Shown one piece after another: positions 1 through 8,613 of a stretch of 64,000 bases of DNA. The stretch spans positions 2,544,001-2,608,000 of the forward strand of contig NZ_CP056775.1 of NCBI RefSeq assembly GCF_016894445.1, in the 5' to 3' direction. Below the pieces are notes generated by a model that saw only the letters and a list, made by a program, of their open reading frames with translations, searched no databases and was not told where the DNA came from. The position numbers were made by a program, and so were the translations under genes. The DNA comes from Dyadobacter sandarakinus (GTDB lineage Bacteria > Bacteroidota > Bacteroidia > Cytophagales > Spirosomataceae). The stretch's first letter is position 1; every line of letters begins with the position of its first letter.

Positions 1-1463
1 ATTTGTCTGAATTCCATTTGTTCGAAACATTTTCGCTGAACAGGGTTGATAATGGATTGATTGACCAGGTTTGGTTCAGATTGTACGTGGGCATCAGCCG
101 GACCAATGATGCATTGCGAAGAGTAAGCGCCATGTCCGAGGCAGATTATCCGCAAAAGGCAGTGCGTATGGGTGAACTGAAATTCCTGAGAGGGCACTTC
201 TATTTTTTGCTGAAAATCTTGTTCAAATATGTTCCTTACCTGGACGAAACGATCGCCAAAACCGACTATCCGACCATTTCAAACGACAAGTTGTCAAATG
301 CTGAACTATGGTCAAAAATTGAAGCCGATTTCCGAAGTGCTGCTGAGAGTTTACCAGACAACCAGAGCGACAAGGGCCGGGCTAACAAATTTTCAGCAAA
401 AGCCTATCTGGCAAAAACACTTTTGTACAAAGCTTATGAACAAAACGAAACCAATGCCGTAGTAAGCATCAATAAAGCTGTGCTGACAGAAGTTAACGCA
501 CTTTGTGATGAGGTGATCAATTCCGGCAAGTACAACCTGAGCGCTGATTTTGCTGACAACTTTTTAACAGCAACTGAGAACGGTCCTGAGTCCGTATTTG
601 CAATCCAGTACTCAAAAAACGACGGCACACCGCTCGGCAGACTGGATTACGGACATGCGCTGAATTATACCATGAACCAGGAATACGGCTGCTGCGGCTT
701 CCACGTTCCGAGCCATGACCTGATCAATTCCTTCAAAACCAACGCGGACGGACTGCCGCTTTTCCAAACCTATGCTGCGAATGACGTGGCCGCATCCCTC
801 GATTTCCAGACCAGCTCCTTCGATCCGCGGCTGGACCACACCGTAGCAAGGCCAAATGCTCCTTACAAATATGGAAAAAGCTATGTATTCCAAAAATCCT
901 GGGCGCGTGCCCCGGCGGTTTACGGCGCTTTTGCCAGCATTAAAGAAGTGGTTTTACCTACGGACCCGTCCTTCCAAAAAGTGCCGCCTTTTATGTCCAG
1001 TTCCAAAAACTGGCAGATTATCCGGTTTTCCGATGTATTGCTCTGGAAAGCGGAAGCATTGATCGAACTGGGTAGACCCGACGAAGCACTTCCTTTGATC
1101 AACAGGATACGCGACCGTGCAGCCGCAAGTACAGGTCTGCTCATTGCAGCGGATGGAAAACCTACGGCTAATTTCAGGATAAAACCATATGTTAAAAGTT
1201 CAGACTGGACACAGAACTATGCAAGAATGGCCCTGCGCTGGGAACGACGACTTGAATTTGCAGGCGAAGGCTACCACTTCTTTGACTTAGTTCGCTGGGG
1301 CGTTGCCGCTCAAACAATTAATGCTTATTTCCAGGTTGAAAAAACCAGGGCGACCCATTTAGGAGATGCCCGGTTTACCGCCGGTCGGGATGAATATCTT
1401 CCAATCCCTTTAAATCAAATCAATTTCAGCAGTGGATTGTATAAGCAGAATGCGGGATGGTAG
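1..1463 (+). CDS. SusD/RagB family nutrient-binding lipoprotein, 5'-truncated by window edge
   Basis: The reading frame is open from the first bases and ends at TAG 1461-1463, leaving about 486 residues of a SusD-family protein whose signal peptide and extreme N-terminus lie outside the window. Family signs are the early helical segment ending GELKFLRGHFYFLLKILF, the TPR-like helices around AYLAKTLLYKAYE, and the C-terminal RagB signature (SDVLLWKAEALIELGR, then RWERRLEFAGEGYHFFDLVRWG). SusD proteins sit on the cell surface, cap a SusC TonB-dependent channel and bind glycan. A GH32 enzyme follows 190 bp downstream on the same strand, which suggests a fructan (levan/inulin) locus; this substrate is inferred from context. 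The partner SusC is presumably just upstream, outside the window. Confidence 0.93.
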   Translation, partial: LSEFHLFETFSLNRVDNGLIDQVWFRLYVGISRTNDALRRVSAMSEADYPQKAVRMGELKFLRGHFYFLLKILFKYVPYLDETIAKTDYPTISNDKLSNAELWSKIEADFRSAAESLPDNQSDKGRANKFSAKAYLAKTLLYKAYEQNETNAVVSINKAVLTEVNALCDEVINSGKYNLSADFADNFLTATENGPESVFAIQYSKNDGTPLGRLDYGHALNYTMNQEYGCCGFHVPSHDLINSFKTNADGLPLFQTYAANDVAASLDFQTSSFDPRLDHTVARPNAPYKYGKSYVFQKSWARAPAVYGAFASIKEVVLPTDPSFQKVPPFMSSSKNWQIIRFSDVLLWKAEALIELGRPDEALPLINRIRDRAAASTGLLIAADGKPTANFRIKPYVKSSDWTQNYARMALRWERRLEFAGEGYHFFDLVRWGVAAQTINAYFQVEKTRATHLGDARFTAGRDEYLPIPLNQINFSSGLYKQNAGW

Positions 1464-1464
1464 A

Positions 1465-1646
1465 GCGGCGGTCGGGGGGGCGGCTTTCGGCGGTCGGCGG
1501 TCAGCTGTCGGCTAAAAACAAGTTAGATAATTTAGATCTACGATTTTAGACACAAACTTTTCAGCAATTAACATTTAGACAAAAACGCAAAAAGCCGACT
1601 GCAAAAAGCCGATTGTAAAAAGCCGACTGCCGAAAGCCGACTGCCA
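1465..1646. repeat. Intergenic GCCGACTGCC-type repeat cluster, inverted arms
   Basis: Between SusD and the GH32 gene a left arm (about 1465-1513) is built of CGGCTTTCGG, CGGTCGG and GTCGGCT words. The right arm (about 1588-1646) repeats AAAAGCCGACTGC, AAAAGCCGATTGT, AAAAGCCGACTGCC and GAAAGCCGACTGCC, the reverse complement of the same words. About 75 bp of AT-rich DNA separates the arms. The right arm ends 7 bp before the GH32 start codon, so it must form part of the leader. It looks like a dispersed REP-like family; copy number elsewhere cannot be judged from here. Confidence 0.7.
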
Positions 1647-1653
1647 AAGTGAT

Positions 1654-3156
1654 ATGAAAAAACTAACCATCGCCCTACTCCTTACCTGCGCCTTAACCGG
1701 CTCCACTGCCATTGCTCAGGCATTTAAGGAAAAATACCGTCCGCAATTTCACTTCACGCCAAAAGCCAACTGGATGAACGATCCGAATGGCATGGTGTAT
1801 CACAACGGGATTTACCATCTCTTTTATCAATACTATCCGGACGACAAAATCTGGGGACCCATGCACTGGGGACACGCCACGAGCAAGGATATGATCGCCT
1901 GGAAAGAGCAGCCGATTGCTTTGTATCCGGACAGTCTGGGTTACATCTTTTCGGGAAGCGCGGTTGTGGACAAGAATAACACGGCAGGATTCGGGAAGGA
2001 CGCATTAGTAGCCATTTTCACGCATCATGACCCGGTTCAGGAAAAGCAAAAAACGGGCAAACACGAAACGCAAAGCATTGCGTACAGTCTGGACGACGGC
2101 AAAACGTGGACAAAATACAAGGGAAATCCTGTACTTGAGAATCCGGGAATCACCGATTTCCGCGATCCCAAAGTAAGATGGTTTGAGGCGCAGAAAAAGT
2201 GGGTGATGACATTGGCTACCAAAGACCGCATTACATTCTATTCGTCCCCCGACCTCAAATCATGGACGCGTGAAAGTGATTTCGGAGCAAATGAAGGCGG
2301 CCATGGCGGCGTATGGGAGTGTCCTGATCTTTTTCCGATCAAACACGAAGGAAAAGATATGTGGGTGCTGATCGTCAACATTAACCCGGGTGGCCCAAAC
2401 AAGGGCTCGGCTGGTCAATATTTCCTGGGAGATTTTGATGGCAAGACATTCACTTCTAATTCGAAAGAAACCAAATGGCTGGATTTCGGAACCGATAATT
2501 ATGCTGCCGTAACATTCGCCAACACCGGCAACCGTACCATTCTGATGGGATGGATGAGCAACTGGCAATACGCGAATCAGGTTCCGACTGATCCGTGGAG
2601 AAGCGCCAATACAATCGCCCGTGAATTGGCACTGAAAACAGTTGGGAAAGAAACTTACCTAACTTCCGTCCCCGTTAAAGAGCTGGATGCGCTGAACACC
2701 ACGACTTTTTCAATGAAAAATGTAAAGGTGAAAGATCAGCTGGATCTGACGGACAAAGCAAAAAACAAAACCGGCTTATTCCGCCTGGACTTAACGACCA
2801 AAAACACAGCCGATTTCTCCATCATACTGGCCAACGAAGCAGGCAATGAACTGATCATCGGATACGACAAAGCCAAAAATCAATATTACATTGACCGTTC
2901 TAAATCCGGAAAAATTGACTTTGAAAAGGGTTTTGGAGAAAAACACATTGCACCCAGGTTCGCAATAGAAAGCAACATTCCATTAACATTGATTGCTGAC
3001 GTAGCATCGGTGGAGCTGTTTGCCGATAATGGACTGACCGTAATGACCGATATTTTCTTTCCTGAAACGCCAATGTCCAAACTGTCCATTAAATCTGTTT
3101 CGGGAATTACAATTGATAATTTGAAATATACGGTTTTGAAACCTTCGGTAGAATGA
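1654..3156 (+). CDS. Glycoside hydrolase family 32 fructanase (levanase/inulinase/invertase type)
   Basis: 500 residues with an N-terminal signal peptide (cleavage near residue 22, AIAQ). The GH32 active-site set is complete: WMNDPNG at residues 40-46 with nucleophile Asp43, the RDP motif at 170-172 with transition-state stabiliser Asp171, and WECPDLFPI at 221-229 with acid/base Glu222. The rest matches a five-bladed propeller plus a C-terminal beta-sandwich (about 345-500), the usual GH32 length. The enzyme hydrolyses beta-fructosides in periplasm or at the surface. It follows a SusD gene on the same strand and is probably the last gene of a fructan utilization operon, with a strong terminator 50 bp downstream. 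Exact specificity (levan, inulin or sucrose) cannot be decided. Confidence 0.95.
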   Translation: MKKLTIALLLTCALTGSTAIAQAFKEKYRPQFHFTPKANWMNDPNGMVYHNGIYHLFYQYYPDDKIWGPMHWGHATSKDMIAWKEQPIALYPDSLGYIFSGSAVVDKNNTAGFGKDALVAIFTHHDPVQEKQKTGKHETQSIAYSLDDGKTWTKYKGNPVLENPGITDFRDPKVRWFEAQKKWVMTLATKDRITFYSSPDLKSWTRESDFGANEGGHGGVWECPDLFPIKHEGKDMWVLIVNINPGGPNKGSAGQYFLGDFDGKTFTSNSKETKWLDFGTDNYAAVTFANTGNRTILMGWMSNWQYANQVPTDPWRSANTIARELALKTVGKETYLTSVPVKELDALNTTTFSMKNVKVKDQLDLTDKAKNKTGLFRLDLTTKNTADFSIILANEAGNELIIGYDKAKNQYYIDRSKSGKIDFEKGFGEKHIAPRFAIESNIPLTLIADVASVELFADNGLTVMTDIFFPETPMSKLSIKSVSGITIDNLKYTVLKPSVE

Positions 3157-3207
3157 TGCAATAGTCTGTCACTGAACCAGCATTTAGTTTGTTAGCTGGG
3201 ATGAAGG

Positions 3208-3249
3208 AAAGCGCAAGCGGTTGATTTCAACTACTTGCGCTTTTTTTTT
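3208..3249 (+). terminator. Rho-independent terminator after GH32
   Basis: Stem AAAGCGCAAG / CTTGCGCTTT around a 16-nt loop, followed directly by an unbroken T run (3241-3249). It closes the SusD-GH32 unit. Confidence 0.85.
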
Positions 3250-3413
3250 GCCCATTTGTTGATCCCATGATAAAGTTAGAAATCAACTGTGTTGAAGTTG
3301 GAAAAACTTTTAAACGTTTCTCGTTTTTACTCCGCTCCGATCCAAAAGGAAATTCCACCGGCATTTATTGCTCACATCATGCGTTGTAACCTTGCTGCGC
3401 ATTTTTACTTTTT

Positions 3414-3719
3414 ATGACTGACCAACAAGATACGACCGACACACTCCGGCAATACCAGCAGGCTCTTCGTCAGCACAAAGAAGGAGCAGCCTTAAAGCTG
3501 GAAGCTCAGTTGTTCAAGAATGGGCTTGATGCACAGCTCTGTGGAAAGCGAATCTTGCTCACGCATCATCAGGATCAACTTGCCCGGATAAAAAGCAAAG
3601 GTGCTATCAACGGGAATATCGAGGTATATGCGGAAAATCTTTTTACCACACAGCATCGAATTCAACTTGTAGCTGAGCAAATCGATCAGCTTGAAAAGCG
3701 GATTGGTGGCAGAAAGTGA
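3414..3719 (+). CDS. Small hypothetical protein, helical
   Basis: 101 residues, not recognised. No signal peptide or membrane segment. The composition is charged and Gln-rich (Q-Y-Q-Q-A-L-R-Q-H near the N-terminus; I-Q-L-V-A-E-Q-I-D-Q-L-E-K-R at the C-terminus), and both ends look like amphipathic helices that could form a short coiled coil. ATG at 3414 is the only reasonable start. It stands alone between the GH32 terminator and a convergent gene. Coding status rests on ORF length and natural composition only. Confidence 0.55.
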   Translation: MTDQQDTTDTLRQYQQALRQHKEGAALKLEAQLFKNGLDAQLCGKRILLTHHQDQLARIKSKGAINGNIEVYAENLFTTQHRIQLVAEQIDQLEKRIGGRK

Positions 3720-3845
3720 ACATAAGCCGCATATACCAGCCTGATTCCACCAATCCTCATTTAACCATTTCCAACTTTCCAGGCTCATCGCTGCTCAGCG
3801 TGTGTACATGCTGAAACCCATTTGCACGCCGGCATCCTTATTTCT

Positions 3846-5705
3846 TTACTGGCCCACCGCAACTTTCCGCGTCGCTTCCGTGCCGTCGGTCAGGGTTACT
3901 TTGATAAAATACAATCCTGGTTTCAGCGACCTCGCACTGATATCCTGAGCAGGTTTTGTTCCTGAGGTATAAAGTGCTTTGCCCTGGCTGTTGAGAATTT
4001 GCAGGCCTTTTACTTTCGACCAGTCTGCCGCTTTCAAATGAATGGTCTCTGCTGCCGGATTGGGATAAACGGATACTGTAAACTCCTCCTCAAACTTCAC
4101 ATGCCGGATCTTACTGTAAGTAAATGATCCGTCCGCATCGACCATTTTGAGCCGGTACAGGTTATCGGATCCCAACACAGGGGTAGTGTGTGTATAGTGG
4201 TAAACGTTCAACTCATTACTCTCCCCTTGTGCATGGATTGTAGTCAGGTTTGTCCATGCTTTTCCATGTAGACTATGCTGTACTTCAAAATGGTCACTGT
4301 TGGTTTCAGAGGTGGTTTGCCAGGAAAGACTTGTGCTACTTAATTCCTTTCGGGCTGTGAAACTTGCGAGCCTGACGGGCAGCGGAGATTCCGGGGCAAG
4401 TTTGACGATCCAATAGTCATTTGCCCCGCGGGAGGACTCAGTCTTGTCGGCCCCTGCCGGTGCATCAGAGAATCCGGCCAGCAGAACGCCACCATCATTG
4501 GTTGGTACTAAATCGGTGGCAGAGTCGAATGAAATGTCTGATGCACTACCAATAACTTTATCCCAGATTTGTTTTCCATTTACATCCAACTTGACCAGCC
4601 ATCCATTCACTACTCCTGAATTGGCATCTGTTTTGTCAAGATCTATCGCCGACTGAGTATCACCCCAAAGGAAATAGCCGCCGTCACCACTCAATTGCAT
4701 ACCTGCAAATCGTTCGAAATCGTTTGCCTGAATTGTGTTGTCCCATTCGATGACTCCATTTGCAGTGATTTTCACTACCCAATAGTCGCCATAGTAACTA
4801 TCTTCGGATTTATCATTTCCTGCCTGGTCGCGGGAAAGTCCGCCCACCAGGAACCCGCCATCCGGAGTAGCAAGAATAGACCGGAGTGCGCTGTTACCAT
4901 TATTACCACCATTAACGCCCCTTATTTCTTTGGTCCAAAGTGTAGTACCCTCAGCGGATACCCTGATCAGATAATAGGCACCACCAATGTCTTCTCCACC
5001 GCTGGTATCCGCACCAAGCAAGTAACCTCCCCCGGGAACAAGCGTCACGGCTGCTAGGCGCATGGTATTAAAGTTAACATAGTAGTCTCTGGTCCATTCC
5101 AGGTCGCCGGATGCACTCAGTTTTACAAACCACCCGTGGTTATTGCCGGAGCCTGTAGGGCCAATTGGAGAAGAAGCCGCAGCGATTGCCAGTCCTCCAT
5201 CGGGAGTAACCTCCATATCACTCAAGAACTCATTATTTTCCGTACCAATCGTTTTTTGCCATTTAGTTGTACCGTTAGCGGCCAGATTGATAATCCAGAG
5301 ATCGCCTGCTCCATTACTGGCATCCGTTTTATCCCCGCTGATATCAGAGTATGATTGCCCGGCAACGAAGTAACTGCCATCGCTTGCCTGACGGATCGCG
5401 TAAAAAGTCTCTCTCCCGGTCCCGCCGAAGGTCCGATCCCATTGCTTGGTTCCGTCGGCGGCTAGTTTGACGATCCAATAGTCCCCAAGACCACGCGCCG
5501 ATTCGGACTTCTCCCCCGAAACTCCGCTGAAAGAAGTTCCGCCAAGGATGTATCCGCCGTCAAGGGTTTGCTGGACTGAATTCAGGCGGTCTTGATTGTT
5601 TCCGCCAATGGTTTTGTCCCATTGAATAGTCGGCTGTGCAAACAGACTTGCTGACAAGCCAAGGCAGATAATTAAAATTTGTAAGCGAAGCAGAGATCGT
5701 CTCAT
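3846..5705 (-). CDS. Secreted repeat protein with type IX secretion sorting domain
   Basis: 619 residues. A signal peptide (about 1-23, ending SLFAQ) is followed by six to seven repeats of about 60-65 residues, each with a DGGYILGG-like strand, then DYWIVKLAADGTKQW-like and a TIGG turn. This is the pattern of propeller-forming repeats in Bacteroidota secreted proteins. After residue ~440 comes a fibronectin-like segment (VRLASFTARKE...LSWQTTSETNSDHFEVQ) and a C-terminal domain with VYPNPAAETIHL and SLKPGLYFIKVTLTDG, the hallmark of type A T9SS sorting domains. The protein should be exported through the outer membrane and attached to or released from the surface. The function of the repeats is unknown. 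It is monocistronic and convergent with the gene at 3414. Confidence 0.9.
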   Translation of the reverse strand: MRRSLLRLQILIICLGLSASLFAQPTIQWDKTIGGNNQDRLNSVQQTLDGGYILGGTSFSGVSGEKSESARGLGDYWIVKLAADGTKQWDRTFGGTGRETFYAIRQASDGSYFVAGQSYSDISGDKTDASNGAGDLWIINLAANGTTKWQKTIGTENNEFLSDMEVTPDGGLAIAAASSPIGPTGSGNNHGWFVKLSASGDLEWTRDYYVNFNTMRLAAVTLVPGGGYLLGADTSGGEDIGGAYYLIRVSAEGTTLWTKEIRGVNGGNNGNSALRSILATPDGGFLVGGLSRDQAGNDKSEDSYYGDYWVVKITANGVIEWDNTIQANDFERFAGMQLSGDGGYFLWGDTQSAIDLDKTDANSGVVNGWLVKLDVNGKQIWDKVIGSASDISFDSATDLVPTNDGGVLLAGFSDAPAGADKTESSRGANDYWIVKLAPESPLPVRLASFTARKELSSTSLSWQTTSETNSDHFEVQHSLHGKAWTNLTTIHAQGESNELNVYHYTHTTPVLGSDNLYRLKMVDADGSFTYSKIRHVKFEEEFTVSVYPNPAAETIHLKAADWSKVKGLQILNSQGKALYTSGTKPAQDISARSLKPGLYFIKVTLTDGTEATRKVAVGQ

Positions 5706-6031
5706 AGGTAACTAGTTGTTGAGTATTTAAAATGAGCGTATGTTCACTATTAGACACAAGGTTGGGGAAGATACTGGTATAAGGCGGAAACATTTTTAAA
5801 AAGTTGCTATTTCAACTCAGGCGTGCAAGGGAAGAAACCGCTCATCCTATTTCACAAGCGGCTTCTTGAAGTCGAAGGAACTGGCGGTTTGATCGTGCCG
5901 GAGCGGATCTTTCGAAGGTATTGGTAAACAGGATGACTGTGGAACGGAATTTTTATAAACCAGGCCACAAACAATGAATCCTCTTTGGATGGATTGCCTG
6001 TGAATTTATTTTCATCAACATTTTAGAATCT
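5706..6031. other. 326-bp divergent intergenic region
   Basis: It lies between the start of the T9SS protein (leftward) and the small secreted protein (rightward). Apart from the promoter-like pair at 5984-6014, no coding frame, repeat or strong hairpin is seen. Confidence 0.6.
5984..6014 (+). promoter_or_regulatory. Candidate Bacteroidota promoter for gene at 6032
   Basis: A perfect -33 TTTG (5984-5987), a 19-bp spacer, then TATTTTCA (6007-6014), which matches four of six fixed positions of the Bacteroidota -7 consensus TAnnTTTG. The boxes place transcription start near 6020, 12 bp before ATG. Confidence 0.35.
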
Positions 6032-6406
6032 ATGAAAAAGCTGACAACATTCGTAGCTGCCTTGCTGCTACTGGCAGGAAGCTCCCTGTATGCCCAATCG
6101 ACCGCGGGCCAGGACAAATCCAAACAAGGCACCACTAAAAACGCCGGTGCGGACGCCAGTGTCAAAAATCCGCAAAAAAGTCCGCTTTCCGGTAACGGAG
6201 ACGGATCCAGAAGCATCAAGAGCCAGGCTACGCCGGGCAGTCCGCCAACCCACATTGAGCCTAAAAGCACCAGCGGCCTGAATCCTCAAAGCACCGGTGC
6301 AAAACAGGGAAAATCAGATGCCGCCACATCGGGCAGCAGCAGCAAAGCAACCGGCTCTGCCAAGCAGCAGGCACCGCAGGGCGAAAAAAAGAAAACCGGG
6401 AACTAG
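6032..6406 (+). CDS. Small secreted low-complexity protein
   Basis: 124 residues. A clean signal peptide (residues 1-22, MKKLTTFVAALLLLAGSSLYAQ region) is followed by about 100 residues dominated by Ser, Gly, Lys, Gln, Ala, Thr and Pro without hydrophobic core segments, ending in a basic EKKKTGN tail. It is probably disordered and periplasmic or secreted. No domain is recognised. A strong hairpin terminator follows at 6491. Similar Ser/Gly/Lys-rich exported proteins are common in Cytophagales, but no role can be given. Confidence 0.7.
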   Translation: MKKLTTFVAALLLLAGSSLYAQSTAGQDKSKQGTTKNAGADASVKNPQKSPLSGNGDGSRSIKSQATPGSPPTHIEPKSTSGLNPQSTGAKQGKSDAATSGSSSKATGSAKQQAPQGEKKKTGN

Positions 6407-6490
6407 CCGGGATCCGGGGCGGATTGTCAGGGCTACGACGCAGAGCAGTATTCAACTCCCGGATCATAGAAGTTCAGAAATTCCGCAGTT

Positions 6491-6540
6491 ACAAAGAAAG
6501 CTGCCCGTTTGTCCTTGTGGCTCCGGGCGGCTTTCTTTGT
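6491..6540 (+). terminator. Long-stem terminator
   Basis: A 17-bp stem ACAAAGAAAGCTGCCCG / CGGGCGGCTTTCTTTGT (one G-U pair) with a 16-nt loop. It can act on both strands and ends the small secreted protein gene before the sugar dehydrogenase. Confidence 0.75.
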
Positions 6541-6653
6541 ACATTTAACAAACGGGAATGCAGCGGCCAGCCGGGATCCCGGGTACCGGATTTTACCGGA
6601 ATAGCACGCAGGCATCCCTTTTCTGTTTTTTTAACATCACAAACCTTTACACA

Positions 6654-7886
6654 ATGACAAAGCGAATTCTTCTGACCCTGGCGGGTGCCGCCTTTGCACT
6701 GGCTGCCTGCGAAAAAAAGGCTACCGACGGCTCACAGGCTGCCAAAGCCGACAGTACCCTTGCTCCCGTTGAAACCAAAGCGGCAAACTCGGAGTACAAA
6801 CCCGCTTTTGCCGGCCAGACCCGCATTGGTGGTATTAAGTCAGAAACTAATTATGAGGGTAAGGTGCTTTTCAGCGACCTGAAAAATCCCTGGGGCATCA
6901 CCAGCCTTCCTGATGGCCGGCTGCTCATCACGGAAAAGGCGGGCACCATGCGCATTGCCAAGCCTACCGGCGAGGTAAGTGCGCCTATCACGGGCATTCC
7001 GGCGGTCAACAGTGATGGTCAGGGTGGCTTGCTGGGCATCCGGGTAGATCCTGATTTTGATAAAAACCGCATGGTTTACTGGGTATTTTCTGACAATCAG
7101 CCGAAAGGTACGCTCACTGCGGTGGCCAAAGGGAAACTTTCGGCTGACGAAAAAACGATTGAGGGAGCGCAGGTTATTTACCGAGCCACTCCTGCATTTC
7201 CGAGTACGCTGCATTACGGCGGGCGTATTTTGATTGATAAAAATGATAATCTGATCGTCAGTACCGGTGAACGCTCGGACACGATCAGCAGGCCTCAGGC
7301 CCAGCACCTGAACTCTGCCCTCGGCAAAATCGTGCGTATTACCAAGGATGGTAAACCGGCAGCAGGTAACCCGTTCGAAGGGAAAGGTGACGCCAGGCCG
7401 GAGCTGTATTCATTGGGGCACCGCAACGTTCAGGGACTTGCTTTTCATCCGGTTACGGGTGATTTATGGGAGGTGGAATTTGGCCCGAGGGGTGGTGACG
7501 AGCTCAACCGCATTGAGCCCGGTAAAAATTACGGCTGGCCGACCATCACCTACGGCATTGAGTACAGTGGTAAAAAAGTGGGCGGTGCCATCCAGCAGAA
7601 GGAAGGTCTGGAACAGCCAGTATATTACTGGGATCCGGTGGTATCACCGAGCGGGATCACGTTTTATGGCAGTGACAGCATACCCGAGTGGAAAAATAAC
7701 CTTTTCATCGGCAGTCTGAGTGGCATGCACATTGTGCGCCTCGTGATTGAAAACAACAAGGTAGTGGGTGAAGAAAGACTGCTTGCAGACGAAAATCAAC
7801 GTTTCCGGGATGTTACGGAGGGAAAGGATGGTGCGCTGTATGCAGTAACCGATCAGGGAAGACTATACCGCATTTTTAAGAAGTAG
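6654..7886 (+). CDS. PQQ-dependent soluble aldose sugar dehydrogenase-type lipoprotein
   Basis: The chosen ATG at 6654 gives 410 residues beginning with a lipoprotein signal (LAAC, lipidated Cys19); the frame is open further upstream but only this start gives a signal peptide. The rest is a six-bladed propeller of the GSDH/YliI family: SDLKNPWGITSLPDGRLLITE, QGGLLGIRVDPDF, LHYGGRI with candidate catalytic base His187, SLGHRNVQGLAFHP with candidate PQQ-binding Arg257, and EFGPRGGDELN. Family members oxidise aldoses with pyrroloquinoline quinone in the periplasm. PQQ synthesis genes are not in the window, so the cofactor would come from elsewhere. Whether it acts on free sugars here is unknown. 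Confidence 0.9.
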   Translation: MTKRILLTLAGAAFALAACEKKATDGSQAAKADSTLAPVETKAANSEYKPAFAGQTRIGGIKSETNYEGKVLFSDLKNPWGITSLPDGRLLITEKAGTMRIAKPTGEVSAPITGIPAVNSDGQGGLLGIRVDPDFDKNRMVYWVFSDNQPKGTLTAVAKGKLSADEKTIEGAQVIYRATPAFPSTLHYGGRILIDKNDNLIVSTGERSDTISRPQAQHLNSALGKIVRITKDGKPAAGNPFEGKGDARPELYSLGHRNVQGLAFHPVTGDLWEVEFGPRGGDELNRIEPGKNYGWPTITYGIEYSGKKVGGAIQQKEGLEQPVYYWDPVVSPSGITFYGSDSIPEWKNNLFIGSLSGMHIVRLVIENNKVVGEERLLADENQRFRDVTEGKDGALYAVTDQGRLYRIFKK

Positions 7887-7979
7887 TACCATTTTCGCAC
7901 AGGTGGTCGGCAGCAGCATTCAGGTTTCTGCATGAAGAGGCCGACCGCCTGCTCATTTTTTTTTTCACAATTTTGCAAA

Positions 7980-8468
7980 ATGTCCCTTAGTAGTACTCCA
8001 TTTGAAATCGTGCAGGCCAGTACGGATGCAGACTATGCCACAGCCGCATGCCTGTTTGCCGAGTACGCCGACTCGCTTGATTTCACCCTTTCGTTCCAGA
8101 ATTTCGACAATGAGCTGACGATCCTGCCCCAGATGTACGGGCCGCCACGCGGCGCATTGCTCATCGTGCAGGTAAGTGGCCAGTCTGCCGGTGTTGCAGG
8201 CCTCCGGCAGATTGAAAACGATGAGACCTGCGAGATCAAGCGCATGTATATCCGCCCTGAATTCCGCGGGCTGAAGCTGGGCAACGCGCTCATGACTGCA
8301 TTGATTGATATTGCCAGAAAGCTGGGATACAAAACCGTTAAGCTCGATACGCTTGGGCCAAAAATGCCCGCTGCTGTCAACCTTTACAGGTCCTTTAGTT
8401 TCCAGGAGATACCGGCCTACAATGTTAATCCTCATGAGGGTATCCTGTATTTTGCAAAAACATTGTGA
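7980..8468 (+). CDS. GNAT family N-acetyltransferase
   Basis: 162 residues from ATG 7980. An in-frame ATG at 7932 would add a Phe-rich stretch encoded by a T10 tract and is judged non-coding. The GNAT core is visible: EIKRMYIRPEFRGLKLGNAL (motif A, acetyl-CoA pyrophosphate loop of R-G-x-x-x-G/A type with a Gly-to-Leu change) and the C-terminal strand-helix KTVKLDTLGPKMPAAVNLYRSF. The family acetylates an amine on a small molecule or protein in the cytoplasm; the substrate is unknown. It lies on its own, in the same direction as the sugar dehydrogenase with a 93-bp gap. Confidence 0.9.
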   Translation: MSLSSTPFEIVQASTDADYATAACLFAEYADSLDFTLSFQNFDNELTILPQMYGPPRGALLIVQVSGQSAGVAGLRQIENDETCEIKRMYIRPEFRGLKLGNALMTALIDIARKLGYKTVKLDTLGPKMPAAVNLYRSFSFQEIPAYNVNPHEGILYFAKTL

Positions 8469-8613
8469 AGAAGGTATTCTGTAAAAGCTGCTCTTTGGTG
8501 CAAGTAGAACATGCACCCGCCCACGCCTGACCTACCCTACTGTCTCTGCATTTGCTCATCCCGTGCTGCAAACAGGAATAAGAAATAAAATTGACTCTTT
8601 CAGGTGCAAACAG

